DNA of 20,895 nucleotides from Bdellovibrio sp. Its GTDB lineage: Bacteria; Bdellovibrionota; Bdellovibrionia; Bdellovibrionales; Bdellovibrionaceae. A program made the translations under genes and the position numbers. Shown here in pieces: positions 5,205 to 12,818 of the stretch. The notes under the pieces were generated by a model. It was not told where the DNA came from. It did not search any database and saw only the letters and a program-made list of their open reading frames with translations. Within the stretch, counting starts at the first letter, position 1, and each line of letters opens with the position of its first letter. The stretch is taken from positions 1 through 20,895 of the forward strand of contig JAHRXB010000173.1 in NCBI GenBank assembly GCA_019104905.1. The letters run 5' to 3'.

Positions 5205-7658
5205 GTGGATTCTATCAACTCATTCTATGGAATGTTTTTGGAGAGCTACACGGGCCTATGGGTATTGGCCTCTGTGGTTCTTCTGTTGTTTGTGGGCTTC
5301 TTTAGCAGCCCTCTTCTTGTTTGGGCGATCGCCCTAGGCGCTGTCCTTATCGGATTTGGCGCGCCGGTTTGGCTGCTGACGGTTTATGCAGTCATTGCTG
5401 TTATCTTCCTTATCACTCCTTTGCGTGCGGCTTTGGTGACTTCGGGTCTCTTGGCTTTCATGAAGAAGATGCAGTTTTTGCCTAAGATCTCTGACACAGA
5501 GAAAGCGGCTTTGGATGCGGGGGCTGTGTGGGTCGAAAAAGATCTTTTTTCAGGCGCTCCTAATTTTGAAAATCTTTTGAAGGAAGATTACCCTTCTTTG
5601 ACTGCGGAAGAGCAGGCCTTCATGGATGGTCCCGTAAACAGACTGTGCGCGGCTTTGGATCATTGGAAGATTCAAAAGGAAAAAGAACTTCCTAAAGAAG
5701 CTTGGGATATCATTAAAAAAGAAAAGTTTTTGGGCATGATCATTCCCAAAGAATACGGCGGATTGGGCTTCTCAGCGTTAGCGCACTCAGAAGTGATCAT
5801 GAAGTTGTCTTCTCGTTCCTTGTCTGCGGCGATCACCGTGATGGTTCCAAACTCTTTGGGACCTGCTGAATTGTTGGCTCACTATGGAACTGATGAACAA
5901 AAGAAACGTTATCTTCCTCGTTTGGCAACAGGGGATGAGATTCCTTGTTTCGGTTTGACCGAGCCCACTGCAGGTTCTGATGCGGGTTCTATTATTTCCA
6001 CAGGTGTCTTGTTCAAAGGACCGGATGGAAAACTTCAGATTAAATTGAATTGGAATAAACGTTGGATCACCTTGGCTGCGATCTCTACAACGATCGGTTT
6101 GGCTTTCCGTCTTCGTGACCCTGAAAATCTTTTGGGTAAAGGTGAGGATGTTGGTATTACGGCGGCCTTGATCCCTGCAAACACTCCGGGTGTTGTTTTG
6201 GGACGTCGTCATGATCCTTTGGGAATCCCTTTCTACAACTGCCCAACTCAAGGTAAAGACGTTATCGTGAACGCGGAAGACGCGATCATCGGTGGTGTGG
6301 CCAATGCCGGTAAGGGTTGGTTGATGTTGATGGAGTGTTTGGCGGCAGGTCGTGGTATCAGCTTGCCAGCACAAGCCACTGGTGGGGCGAAGCTTGCGTC
6401 TCGCGTGGTGTCGGCTCATGCGTTGGTTCGTCGTCAATTCGGTATGTCGATTGGTCGCTTTGAAGGGGTTGAAGAACCTTTGGCGCGTATTGGGGCGGGA
6501 GCTTATCAGCTTGAAGCGATGAGACGTTATTGCCTTGGTGCCATTGATAAAGGGATCAAACCCGGCGTTATCACAGCGATGCAAAAATACTATGCAACGG
6601 AAATGGGCCGTCACATCATCAATGATGCGATGGATATTATGGGCGGTGCGGGGATTTCAATGGGACCTCGCAACGTTCTTGCTGAAATTTACATTGCCAC
6701 ACCGATCGGTATTACTGTGGAAGGGGCTAACATCTTGACTCGGACTTTGATGATCTTCGGTCAAGGTGCTTTGCGAGCGCATCCCTTTGCTTACACAGAA
6801 GTGAAAACTGCTGAAGCGGGCGACGTGAAAGGTTTTGATAGAGCATTCTGGGGCCATATCGGTCACGTGGTGAGAAATACTTGCCGTGCGGTTCTTCTTT
6901 CTTGCTCGCGTGGTTTCTTGGCGTCCACTCCTAATGTTCACCCTGAGATGAAAGTTTATGTTCGTCGTTTGTCTTGGTCTTCAGCGACTTTTGCGTTGCT
7001 GTCTGACGTGGCGATGGGTGTTTTGGGTGGTCAATTGAAGGCCAAACAAAAGATCACGGGTCGATTTGCTGATATCTTAGCGAATATGTACATTGCGACA
7101 GCTCTGCTTCGTCGTTTCGAGGCTGAAGGCCGTCGTGAAGAGGATTTGGCGTTCGCACATTACAACTTGAAGCGCTGTATGGCGGAAATCCAAAAAGGTT
7201 TTGATGGTATCTTTGATAACTTGAAAATTCCGGGTCTTCGTTGGTTCTTTAAAGGCTGGATTGGTGCTTGGTCGCGTATCAACTCTGTGGGATCTCAAGC
7301 CTCTGATGGTTGGTCTCATGGGATTGCGGCAGCGATGTTGAAAGAGGGCGGAATCCGTGAACGTCTTTCTGATGGAATCTATCTGCCGACAGATCGTAAC
7401 GAAGCGATCGGTCGTCTGGAGTATGCGTTCTCTCTTGTGAATAAAGCAGAAGCAGCAGAGAAAAAAGTGAAGAAAGCCATTCGTGAAGGGGCCCTTCCTA
7501 AGAAGAAAGTTCACTTGTTGCTGGATGAGGCTCGTCAGAAGAACATCATCACTGCAGATGAGTTGAAACTTATCCAAGAAGCCGATGCCATCCGTTACGA
7601 TGCCATTCTTGTGGATGACTTCTCTGAAGAGCAATATCACGCCAATAAAGTTATTTAA
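5205..7658 (+). CDS. fadE: FadE-type membrane acyl-CoA dehydrogenase
   Basis: 817 residues; E. coli FadE has 814. It catalyses the first step of fatty-acid beta-oxidation, acyl-CoA to trans-2-enoyl-CoA, with FAD. Residues about 15-85 hold two or three membrane helices. The acyl-CoA dehydrogenase N, middle and C domains span about 130-540. Residues 249-262 carry the family signature GLTEPTAGSDAG. Glu506 in VEGANILTR lies where the catalytic base sits in MCAD-type enzymes. The rest, about 545-800, is the DUF1974-type extension typical of FadE. GTG is the start, with AAAGGAG 7 bases upstream. It forms its own transcript with a good promoter and two terminators. A 12-base motif shared with the tetR upstream region may mark regulation by that repressor. 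Confidence 0.95.
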   Translation: MDSINSFYGMFLESYTGLWVLASVVLLLFVGFFSSPLLVWAIALGAVLIGFGAPVWLLTVYAVIAVIFLITPLRAALVTSGLLAFMKKMQFLPKISDTEKAALDAGAVWVEKDLFSGAPNFENLLKEDYPSLTAEEQAFMDGPVNRLCAALDHWKIQKEKELPKEAWDIIKKEKFLGMIIPKEYGGLGFSALAHSEVIMKLSSRSLSAAITVMVPNSLGPAELLAHYGTDEQKKRYLPRLATGDEIPCFGLTEPTAGSDAGSIISTGVLFKGPDGKLQIKLNWNKRWITLAAISTTIGLAFRLRDPENLLGKGEDVGITAALIPANTPGVVLGRRHDPLGIPFYNCPTQGKDVIVNAEDAIIGGVANAGKGWLMLMECLAAGRGISLPAQATGGAKLASRVVSAHALVRRQFGMSIGRFEGVEEPLARIGAGAYQLEAMRRYCLGAIDKGIKPGVITAMQKYYATEMGRHIINDAMDIMGGAGISMGPRNVLAEIYIATPIGITVEGANILTRTLMIFGQGALRAHPFAYTEVKTAEAGDVKGFDRAFWGHIGHVVRNTCRAVLLSCSRGFLASTPNVHPEMKVYVRRLSWSSATFALLSDVAMGVLGGQLKAKQKITGRFADILANMYIATALLRRFEAEGRREEDLAFAHYNLKRCMAEIQKGFDGIFDNLKIPGLRWFFKGWIGAWSRINSVGSQASDGWSHGIAAAMLKEGGIRERLSDGIYLPTDRNEAIGRLEYAFSLVNKAEAAEKKVKKAIREGALPKKKVHLLLDEARQKNIITADELKLIQEADAIRYDAILVDDFSEEQYHANKVI

Positions 7659-7663
7659 TTTGC

Positions 7664-7691
7664 AGAGGGCTCTTCAGGGCCCTCTCTTTTT
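7664..7691 (+). terminator. Intrinsic terminator of fadE
   Basis: AGAGGGC (7664-7670) pairs with GCCCTCT (7679-7685), 8-base loop, followed by CTTTTT. It lies directly after the fadE stop codon. Confidence 0.85.
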
Positions 7692-7708
7692 AAAGGGACT
7701 TGAGCTTT

Positions 7709-7747
7709 AAAACCCCAAACCCGACAAAGGTTTGGGGTTTTTCTTTT
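7709..7747. terminator. Second, probably bidirectional terminator between fadE and the CNNM gene
   Basis: AAAACCCCAAACC (7709-7721) pairs perfectly over 13 bases with GGTTTGGGGTTTT (7729-7741) around a 7-base loop. T-rich sequence follows on the plus strand, and a short T-run follows on the minus strand. It sits between two convergent genes and can stop transcription from both sides. Confidence 0.85.
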
Positions 7748-7798
7748 GAATTCAAAAACATTCTTTCGAACCCAGACATGTTCATGGAATGTGTCAGC

Positions 7799-8839
7799 CT
7801 AGGTGGCGCGAGGGCGGCGACGCGATTTTGAGGCTAAGATCTTTTTAATAAGCCCATCGTCGTCTTCATCAAAAACATCACCGATAATCTCTTCAAAAAT
7901 ATCTTCCATGGTGACAAGGCCTACGAATTTTTGCTGGTCGTAAATCACCGCCATATGGGATTTATGTTCTTGCATCTTGAGAAGGATTTTAAAAAGGGGC
8001 TCGAAGGCTTTGAATTTAAGAATGGGGCGTATCAGGTTTTGCCATTCTGTTTCTTCATATCTTCGTGCCGCCAAAAACTCTTTGGTATTAATCAGTCCCA
8101 CGACATCGTCGCCGTCTAAAACGGGAAGGCGGGTGTGTCGAGAGTTCATAATGATGGTTTCGACATCTTCAATGTTATCTGCCTTACGAATGTGAATGAC
8201 ATCTTTCCAGGGCAGCATGATTTCTCGGGCTACTTTTTTATCCGCACTGACAAGGTTGACCACGTACTGTTTGGTTTGAAGGGGAAGATCTTCGATCGCG
8301 ATGTCGTGAGGGTGGGGGGATGAGTCTTTCTTGGATCCAAAGCGAGAGATCTTTAAGATCAAATTGGTAGATTCTTCGAGGACGGTGACCGCGGGAGAAA
8401 GAATTTTTTCCGCAATATTAAGTCCTTGGGCCGACCACAGCGCCAAGGTCAGGGGACTGCGCAGAGCAATGGTCTTTGGAACCAGCTCGCCAATAACCAC
8501 ATTCAAGTAGGAAATCGGCAGGACGACCATGGCGATCGCCAGCGCCTCGGCAGACTGTTCTGTGACCTTGAACTTCTCCATCAGAAAAGGACTAAAGGCT
8601 TCTTCGGCTCCCGCTCCCCCAACGGCGGCGGCCACCGCGCCCACCAAGGTGATACCAATTTGGATGACCGACAAAGTTCTTTCGGGATTTTCTTTCAGGC
8701 GCAGTAAAAGCCGCGCTTTGCGATTGGTGGGAGCCAGTCTTTTGAGCTGTTGTCTGTTGACGGTGACAAAGGCCATCTCAGAGCCCGATAAGAGCATATT
8801 AAAGAAAAGGCAGACGAGGACGACGATAAGTTCCGTCAA
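7799..8839 (-). CDS. CNNM/HlyC-CorC family membrane transporter-like protein with CBS pair
   Basis: 346 residues. Residues about 1-170 form the CNNM (DUF21) membrane domain: a first helix with LLSGSEMAFV, a long Arg/Lys-rich loop, ITLVGAVAAAVGG, and SYLNVVIGELVPKTIAL, the usual family signature. Residues about 205-335 hold two CBS domains (IMLPWKDVI ... RLPVLDGDDVVGLI; MAVIYDQQKFVGLVTMEDIFEEIIGDVFDE). It stops soon after the second CBS domain, so the CorC_HlyC domain found in many relatives is absent. The family is linked to Mg2+ or Co2+ efflux and resistance; bacterial CorC exports Mg2+. The start codon is TTG with GGAG 7 bases upstream. The tail is Arg-rich (SKSRRRPRAT). Confidence 0.92.
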   Translation of the reverse strand: MTELIVVLVCLFFNMLLSGSEMAFVTVNRQQLKRLAPTNRKARLLLRLKENPERTLSVIQIGITLVGAVAAAVGGAGAEEAFSPFLMEKFKVTEQSAEALAIAMVVLPISYLNVVIGELVPKTIALRSPLTLALWSAQGLNIAEKILSPAVTVLEESTNLILKISRFGSKKDSSPHPHDIAIEDLPLQTKQYVVNLVSADKKVAREIMLPWKDVIHIRKADNIEDVETIIMNSRHTRLPVLDGDDVVGLINTKEFLAARRYEETEWQNLIRPILKFKAFEPLFKILLKMQEHKSHMAVIYDQQKFVGLVTMEDIFEEIIGDVFDEDDDGLIKKILASKSRRRPRAT

Positions 8840-8989
8840 AGCAATGCTCCAGGTTGTTTATTTAAAAGAGAAAAGAATTTTAAGAATCGCGGATAGGGGT
8901 CAGGGTCCATAACGAGAATTTATAGCAGAGCCTTGCTGCCATCGAAAAGACGCGGCGCAAAAATGGCCTTGAGGGACAATCTGATTGCC

Positions 8990-9011
8990 TTTGCCGAACC
9001 TTCTCGGCAAA
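8990..9011 (+). promoter_or_regulatory. Hairpin upstream of the exported nuclease-like gene
   Basis: TTTGCCGA (8990-8997) and TCGGCAAA (9004-9011) are perfect 8-base complements around a 6-base loop. It lies 45 bases before the ATG and has no T-run after it. It may be an operator or part of the leader; function unknown. Confidence 0.35.
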
Positions 9012-9056
9012 AGAGGACTTCGATCCGCAGTCTTCTTGCGAGGGGGGGAGTTTGTG

Positions 9057-9629
9057 ATGAAGTTGTTTTCTGTGTTGTTTGTGTTTTTGGTGTCTTCGTC
9101 CACGGTCTATGCCGCTTGGGAACAGGATTTCGAAGCTTTGAAAGACATCCCCCGCAGTTATGAGGACTCAGGTTCCATTTGCGAGGAAGTAGCGCGCTTA
9201 GATATGCAGCGTGAATACCCCGCTCCTCAGTACGATGTTGTTTTGGGGATTGCATATGGCGATGAAACCCGCGTGATCGGAGAACTTGATGTCGTCATCT
9301 TCGATAATAACCTGCAAAAGGTCGTTAAGATCGCCGAAGTAAAATGTTGGAAAGATGTTCGTGCGGGTTTAGAAAAGGCGAAAGAGCAAAGAGCGCGATT
9401 TCTAAAATCGGTTCGTTCGGCCAAGACGCTTCGTTTTTTTTCCACATCTTCAAAGCAGACGTTTGACATAGACAAGTTTAAATATGTCAGCGAGTTTTTT
9501 TCAGTCGCTCAAAAAGGGTCTGTTGCTTTGGGTTTTGAGCGAGAGCTTGAGTACACCCTAAAAGAAATGCGGGACTACCGCTATGAGATGCTTCGTTGTC
9601 AAAATCAAGGCAAGTGCGCTCGTCCTTAA
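9057..9629 (+). CDS. Exported protein with PD-(D/E)XK nuclease-like core
   Basis: 190 residues from the ATG at 9057, with GGGGAG 6 bases upstream; longer in-frame starts would hide the signal. A clear signal peptide (MKLFSVLFVFLVSSSTVYA) is cut before AWEQ. I know no close relative, but the layout fits the PD-(D/E)XK fold: a helix with Glu43/Glu44 (ICEEVARLD), a strand with G75-E-L-D78-VVIFD, a turn, then a strand with A93-E94-V-K96-CW, and a helix rich in Lys and Arg (99-120). Asp78, Glu94 and Lys96 would be the metal-binding and catalytic residues. Cys42, Cys97, Cys181 and Cys187 could form disulfides in the periplasm. A secreted nuclease is inference; a degenerate non-catalytic fold is the alternative. 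Confidence 0.8.
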   Translation: MKLFSVLFVFLVSSSTVYAAWEQDFEALKDIPRSYEDSGSICEEVARLDMQREYPAPQYDVVLGIAYGDETRVIGELDVVIFDNNLQKVVKIAEVKCWKDVRAGLEKAKEQRARFLKSVRSAKTLRFFSTSSKQTFDIDKFKYVSEFFSVAQKGSVALGFERELEYTLKEMRDYRYEMLRCQNQGKCARP

Positions 9630-9637
9630 AATGGACT

Positions 9638-9671
9638 GAGGGGCTTCCGACATCCTGCCAGAAAGCCCCTC
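9638..9671. terminator. Hairpin between convergent genes
   Basis: GAGGGGCTT (9638-9646) pairs with AAGCCCCTC (9663-9671) around a 16-base loop. It lies between the stops of the nuclease-like gene and the receiver gene. Neither strand has a good T-run, so termination may be weak or factor-aided. Confidence 0.5.
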
Positions 9672-9691
9672 TCGTACGTTCCTAAGTCACC

Positions 9692-10117
9692 TTAGATTGA
9701 ACGCAAAATATAATTAAAAGATCGCATCATAGAGCTGAACGCTTGGCGCTTATTGATAAAGCCCATGTACGTGAAGTTGCGCACCAAGGGAAGATCCAGC
9801 TCTTCTTCACTGTGTCCGGTGTAAATAACCACCGGGATGGGGCGACGAATCTTATGAACCTTTCGTTCTGTGAGAAGACGATCCATCAAAAGCAAGGTGT
9901 CTCGTCCTCCCATTTGTGGCATTTGCCAATCCAACACCACCAAATCGAATTGCCGATTTACAAGAAGTGGAATGGCATCTTGCCCGTCGAAGGCCATTGT
10001 TATGTCGCACTTGTAGTGATCTAAAATGTGGGACATCAGTTTGACTGAATCCAAGCTATCGTCAATCACCAGCACCCGCGGCGTGTGCTGTTTTTCTAAA
10101 GAGGTTTCGATGACCAT
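9692..10117 (-). CDS. Single-domain response regulator (CheY-like receiver)
   Basis: 141 residues, a receiver domain with no output domain. All phosphorylation residues are visible: Asp19 and Asp20 (VLVIDDS), phospho-acceptor Asp63 (VVLDWQMP), Thr100 (YTGH) and Lys123 (INKRQ). An N-terminal extension of about 13 residues precedes the first strand. The start ATG has AGGAG 6 bases upstream. Without a DNA-binding or enzyme part, it must act through a protein partner, as CheY or phosphorelay proteins do. No histidine kinase is nearby, so the partner is unknown. It lies downstream of rny on the same strand but about 125 bases away, so it probably has its own promoter or depends on readthrough. Confidence 0.93.
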   Translation of the reverse strand: MVIETSLEKQHTPRVLVIDDSLDSVKLMSHILDHYKCDITMAFDGQDAIPLLVNRQFDLVVLDWQMPQMGGRDTLLLMDRLLTERKVHKIRRPIPVVIYTGHSEEELDLPLVRNFTYMGFINKRQAFSSMMRSFNYILRSI

Positions 10118-10228
10118 GAGGTTCTCCTGTTTTGAAAACTACCTCTTTATTGAAACTGAAGTAGATCGGAGAATCTTCTAAAAGAGCAAGGATGAAGGGA
10201 TTTTAATAAAAGGTCTGCTGGAAGACAG

Positions 10229-10257
10229 AAAGAACTCGCGTCTTATGCGAGTTCTTT
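10229..10257 (-). terminator. Hairpin straddling the rny stop codon
   Basis: On the minus strand AAAGAACTCGC pairs perfectly over 11 bases with GCGAGTTCTTT, loop of 7 bases that holds the TAA stop (10243-10245). The 5' arm is the last codons of rny. The T-rich end is inside the 3' arm rather than after it. Likely a terminator or a 3'-end stabiliser. Confidence 0.6.
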
Positions 10258-11826
10258 GCGTGTTTGTTCTGTGACAACGGTTTCGCGAACTACAACCACC
10301 TTGATTTGTCCGGGGTAGTTGCACTCTTCTTCAATGCGAGCTGCGATCTTTCTTGAAAGATCCAAGGCTTGAGTGTCATCGACTTTTTTGCCGTTCACAA
10401 GAACGCGGCACTCGCGGCCTCCGCTTAAGACAAAACAATCTGTCACGCCAGGGAAACTGCGCGCGATATCTTGAAGTTCAGAAACTTTTTGATTGTAGGA
10501 CTCAATGGTCGAACGACGGGCTCCGGGTCTTGCTCCTGAAACCGCATCGGCGGCGATCACCAAGAAAGCATGATCCGTAGACGGTTGTTCATCAAAGTGA
10601 TGGGCTTTGACCGCATGAACGACGTCGGCAGCTTCGCCACGGGCTGCGATAAAGTCCGCCCCAATCACGGCGTGGCCACCTTCCATCACGTGATCCATCG
10701 ATTTTCCGATATCGTGAAGCATTCCAATCCGGCGCGCCTTTTTGATATCAAGACCCAGCTCGGCAGCCATAAGGCCGGACAACCAGCCCACTTCGCCACA
10801 GTGGAAGTATTGATTTTGCGTGAAGGAATAGCGATAGCGCAAAGATCCCATCATTTGGCGAATTTCGCCGTTAAGTCCCTCAAGCTTGAGTTCCTTGGCG
10901 AGAGCATCCCCATCGTGTTTGATGTTTTTAAAGAGTTCTTTCTTCTGATTTTCTGCAATCTTCTTGATGAAATCAGGATTGATATTCTTCTTCTCTTTGA
11001 AAACACGTTCCAAGGTGCGGCGAGTGAGTTCGCGGCGAACAGGGTCAAAGCCTGCAACTCCGACCATGTCCATACCTTCTTCGACGATAATATCGCAGCC
11101 ACAAGCCTCTTGAACGGCTTTGATGTTATTGCCATTGGGATCACAGAAAAGCTTACGAATATGGGCGTCCGGGAAATTCACCGCGCCAATGCCACGCTCT
11201 GCGCAGTAAGGGCGGGCAAACCGATCAATAACTAAACTTAAAATTCGTTTGGCTCGAGTTTCCGCATGTTCTTTCACGTCCTCTTCGGATTCTTGAATAA
11301 AGCGGGCCGCACGACGACGGGTCTCTTCTTCCATCTGATTTTTCAGTTGGGTTTTGAAATCTTCTGCAGAGGTGCCCAGGCGCTCCGTGAGTTTTTGCAC
11401 GAGGTCTTTGTTGAGGTTCTTCTGGACGTCTTTGAGTTTATTGAGTTCGGCCTCTTGCCCCTTTAAAGCCTGCTCTTGAGTTTTGACATCCGTTTCGCGT
11501 TCCTGCAGTTTTTTCTTTTCATCCTGCACGATGGAATCCGCTTTGGATTTCTTTTCATTGGCGAGCTCTTGCAGTTCTTCAATGCGACCTTCAACCTTCA
11601 ACATGTCGGGTTCAACTTTGGTCCACATTTCCATTTCGATTTCTTGGACGCGTTCCCGCTCTTCGAGAGCTTTGAGCTCTACGATCTCTTTGGCTTCGCC
11701 AATGATCTCTTGAGCTTCTTCGCGAGCGTGTCGTAAGGTGCGTGCATTGAAAAACTTGTGCAAGGCCCAGCCCACGCCACCACCGGCGATCAAAGAAAGT
11801 AAGGCTGTAGCAATCATTGCAATCAT
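10243..11826 (-). CDS. rny: RNase Y, membrane-anchored endoribonuclease
   Basis: 527 residues, the family's usual length. Residues 1-22 form the N-terminal membrane anchor, 25-190 a long charged coiled coil, about 215-280 the KH domain and about 335-440 the HD domain. HD-site residues are intact: His342 (YFHCGEV), His371-Asp372 (MLHDIGK), His385, His409-His410 (AHH) and Asp427 (AADAVSGARPGARR). The C-terminal domain ends with YPGQIKVVVVRE. RNase Y starts bulk mRNA decay at the inner membrane. One oddity is the KH loop, usually GREGRN: here it reads D229-P-N-G232-N-N, with the first Gly and the Arg missing. The start ATG has GGAG 6 bases upstream. A perfect hairpin spans the stop codon. Confidence 0.95.
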   Translation of the reverse strand: MIAMIATALLSLIAGGGVGWALHKFFNARTLRHAREEAQEIIGEAKEIVELKALEERERVQEIEMEMWTKVEPDMLKVEGRIEELQELANEKKSKADSIVQDEKKKLQERETDVKTQEQALKGQEAELNKLKDVQKNLNKDLVQKLTERLGTSAEDFKTQLKNQMEEETRRRAARFIQESEEDVKEHAETRAKRILSLVIDRFARPYCAERGIGAVNFPDAHIRKLFCDPNGNNIKAVQEACGCDIIVEEGMDMVGVAGFDPVRRELTRRTLERVFKEKKNINPDFIKKIAENQKKELFKNIKHDGDALAKELKLEGLNGEIRQMMGSLRYRYSFTQNQYFHCGEVGWLSGLMAAELGLDIKKARRIGMLHDIGKSMDHVMEGGHAVIGADFIAARGEAADVVHAVKAHHFDEQPSTDHAFLVIAADAVSGARPGARRSTIESYNQKVSELQDIARSFPGVTDCFVLSGGRECRVLVNGKKVDDTQALDLSRKIAARIEEECNYPGQIKVVVVRETVVTEQTRKELA

Positions 11827-11952
11827 AAGGTACTCCTAACTCTCCTAGTCTATACTCTGCAGCGGTTGAAACGCAAATGATCCTGACTGTGAGCATCTCT
11901 TTACTTCTGGCGTTATGGGTTGTAGTTTAAAAGCAGAACGAAGGAGGCCCTG

Positions 11953-12417
11953 ATGGGGCGCGTAGAGTGTCAAACGAAGTGGTTGGGTGGTTTGGGCTTT
12001 GAGTCGCAAATTCGCGATAATAAGCTTGTTATGGACGCTAAAATCGAAGCGGGCGGTAAGGACCAAGGGCCGACCCCTAAGGAAATTCTTTTGGCCAGTA
12101 TTTGCGGGTGTTCTGGAATGGACGTTGTCTCTATTTTGCAAAAAATGAGACTCAATCTTGTTTCATGCGAAGTGAACGCCCACACGGAAACAACCTCAAG
12201 TTATCCCTCTATTTTTACGGAGGTCCGTCTGCAATTCCACGTTGCGGGCTCTGAGATCAAAGAAGAACAAGTCCTGAAAGCCGTTCGACTTTCCATGACG
12301 AAATACTGTGGGGTGAGTGCCATGATCGTGAAAGCGTCGCCGATGGCGTATGAGGTTTTTCTAAACGGGAGCAAAATCGGCGAAGGTCACGCCGATTTTG
12401 AGACACCCGCGACGTGA
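11953..12417 (+). CDS. OsmC/Ohr-family protein (YhfA-like)
   Basis: 154 residues. It has the OsmC fold pattern: an N-terminal beta part with VECQTKWLGGLGFES, then a helix with PTPKEILLASICGCSGMDVVSIL, and a C-terminal helix with SMTKYCGVSAMI. Cys53 and Cys119 are in the places of the two conserved thiols, and Cys51 is an extra. By family such proteins reduce organic hydroperoxides or act in sulfur redox stress; the YhfA branch is poorly known, so the substrate is open. AAGGAGG lies 5 bases before the ATG, a strong site. The stop overlaps the arfB GTG by 4 bases, so the two are translated together. Confidence 0.9.
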   Translation: MGRVECQTKWLGGLGFESQIRDNKLVMDAKIEAGGKDQGPTPKEILLASICGCSGMDVVSILQKMRLNLVSCEVNAHTETTSSYPSIFTEVRLQFHVAGSEIKEEQVLKAVRLSMTKYCGVSAMIVKASPMAYEVFLNGSKIGEGHADFETPAT

Positions 12418-12818
12418 TAACAATTCAGATTCCTTTTGCAGAGATGGATTTCACATATGCTCGCTCTCGGGGGCCGGGAGGGCAGAATGTGAATCGCACA
12501 AATTCCGCGGCCATTTTGCGTTGGAACCTATGGGCCTCTCATGTGCTCAGTCCCGAATTAAAAGAAAAACTTGCCCAGAAGCTGCATGGAAAACTGACGG
12601 AAGAAGGTGATCTGATTATTCGCAGCGACGTGCATCGCGACCAGGATCAGAATCGTTCCGAATGCATTCGTCGTCTTCATGAAACTTTACGTAAGGCTCT
12701 TTTTGTTCCCAAAAAACGAATTGCCACAAAGCCGACTCGCAGCTCACAAAGAAAAAGACTTGAAGCCAAAAAAATCCATGCAGAGATCAAGTCTTTAAGA
12801 AAGAAAATCGGGACCTAA
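12414..12818 (+). CDS. arfB: Ribosome-rescue peptidyl-tRNA hydrolase ArfB (YaeJ)
   Basis: 134 residues; E. coli ArfB has 140. It frees ribosomes stalled without a stop codon by hydrolysing peptidyl-tRNA. The GGQ motif is at 22-24 in RSRGPGGQNVNRTNS. The basic C-terminal tail (from about 100, KKRIATKPTRSSQRKRLEAKK) is what enters the empty mRNA channel. The short length and the tail separate it from release factors RF1 and RF2. The start is a GTG inside the end of the OsmC gene (GTGA overlap), without a strong ribosome-binding site, so it relies on translational coupling. Its 3' end overlaps the convergent MFS gene by 4 bases. Confidence 0.93.
   Translation: MITIQIPFAEMDFTYARSRGPGGQNVNRTNSAAILRWNLWASHVLSPELKEKLAQKLHGKLTEEGDLIIRSDVHRDQDQNRSECIRRLHETLRKALFVPKKRIATKPTRSSQRKRLEAKKIHAEIKSLRKKIGT

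Noticed and set aside
5787..6614. A 275-codon open frame on the minus strand inside fadE
   Set aside because: It lies wholly within a clear FadE coding region on the other strand and has shadow-like composition, rich in Thr, Arg, Gln and His, with no recognisable domain.
8426..8912. Plus-strand frames over the CNNM gene (93 and 127 codons)
   Set aside because: They are antisense to a gene with clear CNNM and CBS signatures, and show no domain of their own.
10570..11235. A 221-codon open frame on the plus strand inside rny
   Set aside because: It is antisense to the KH and HD region of a strong RNase Y gene and resembles no protein family.
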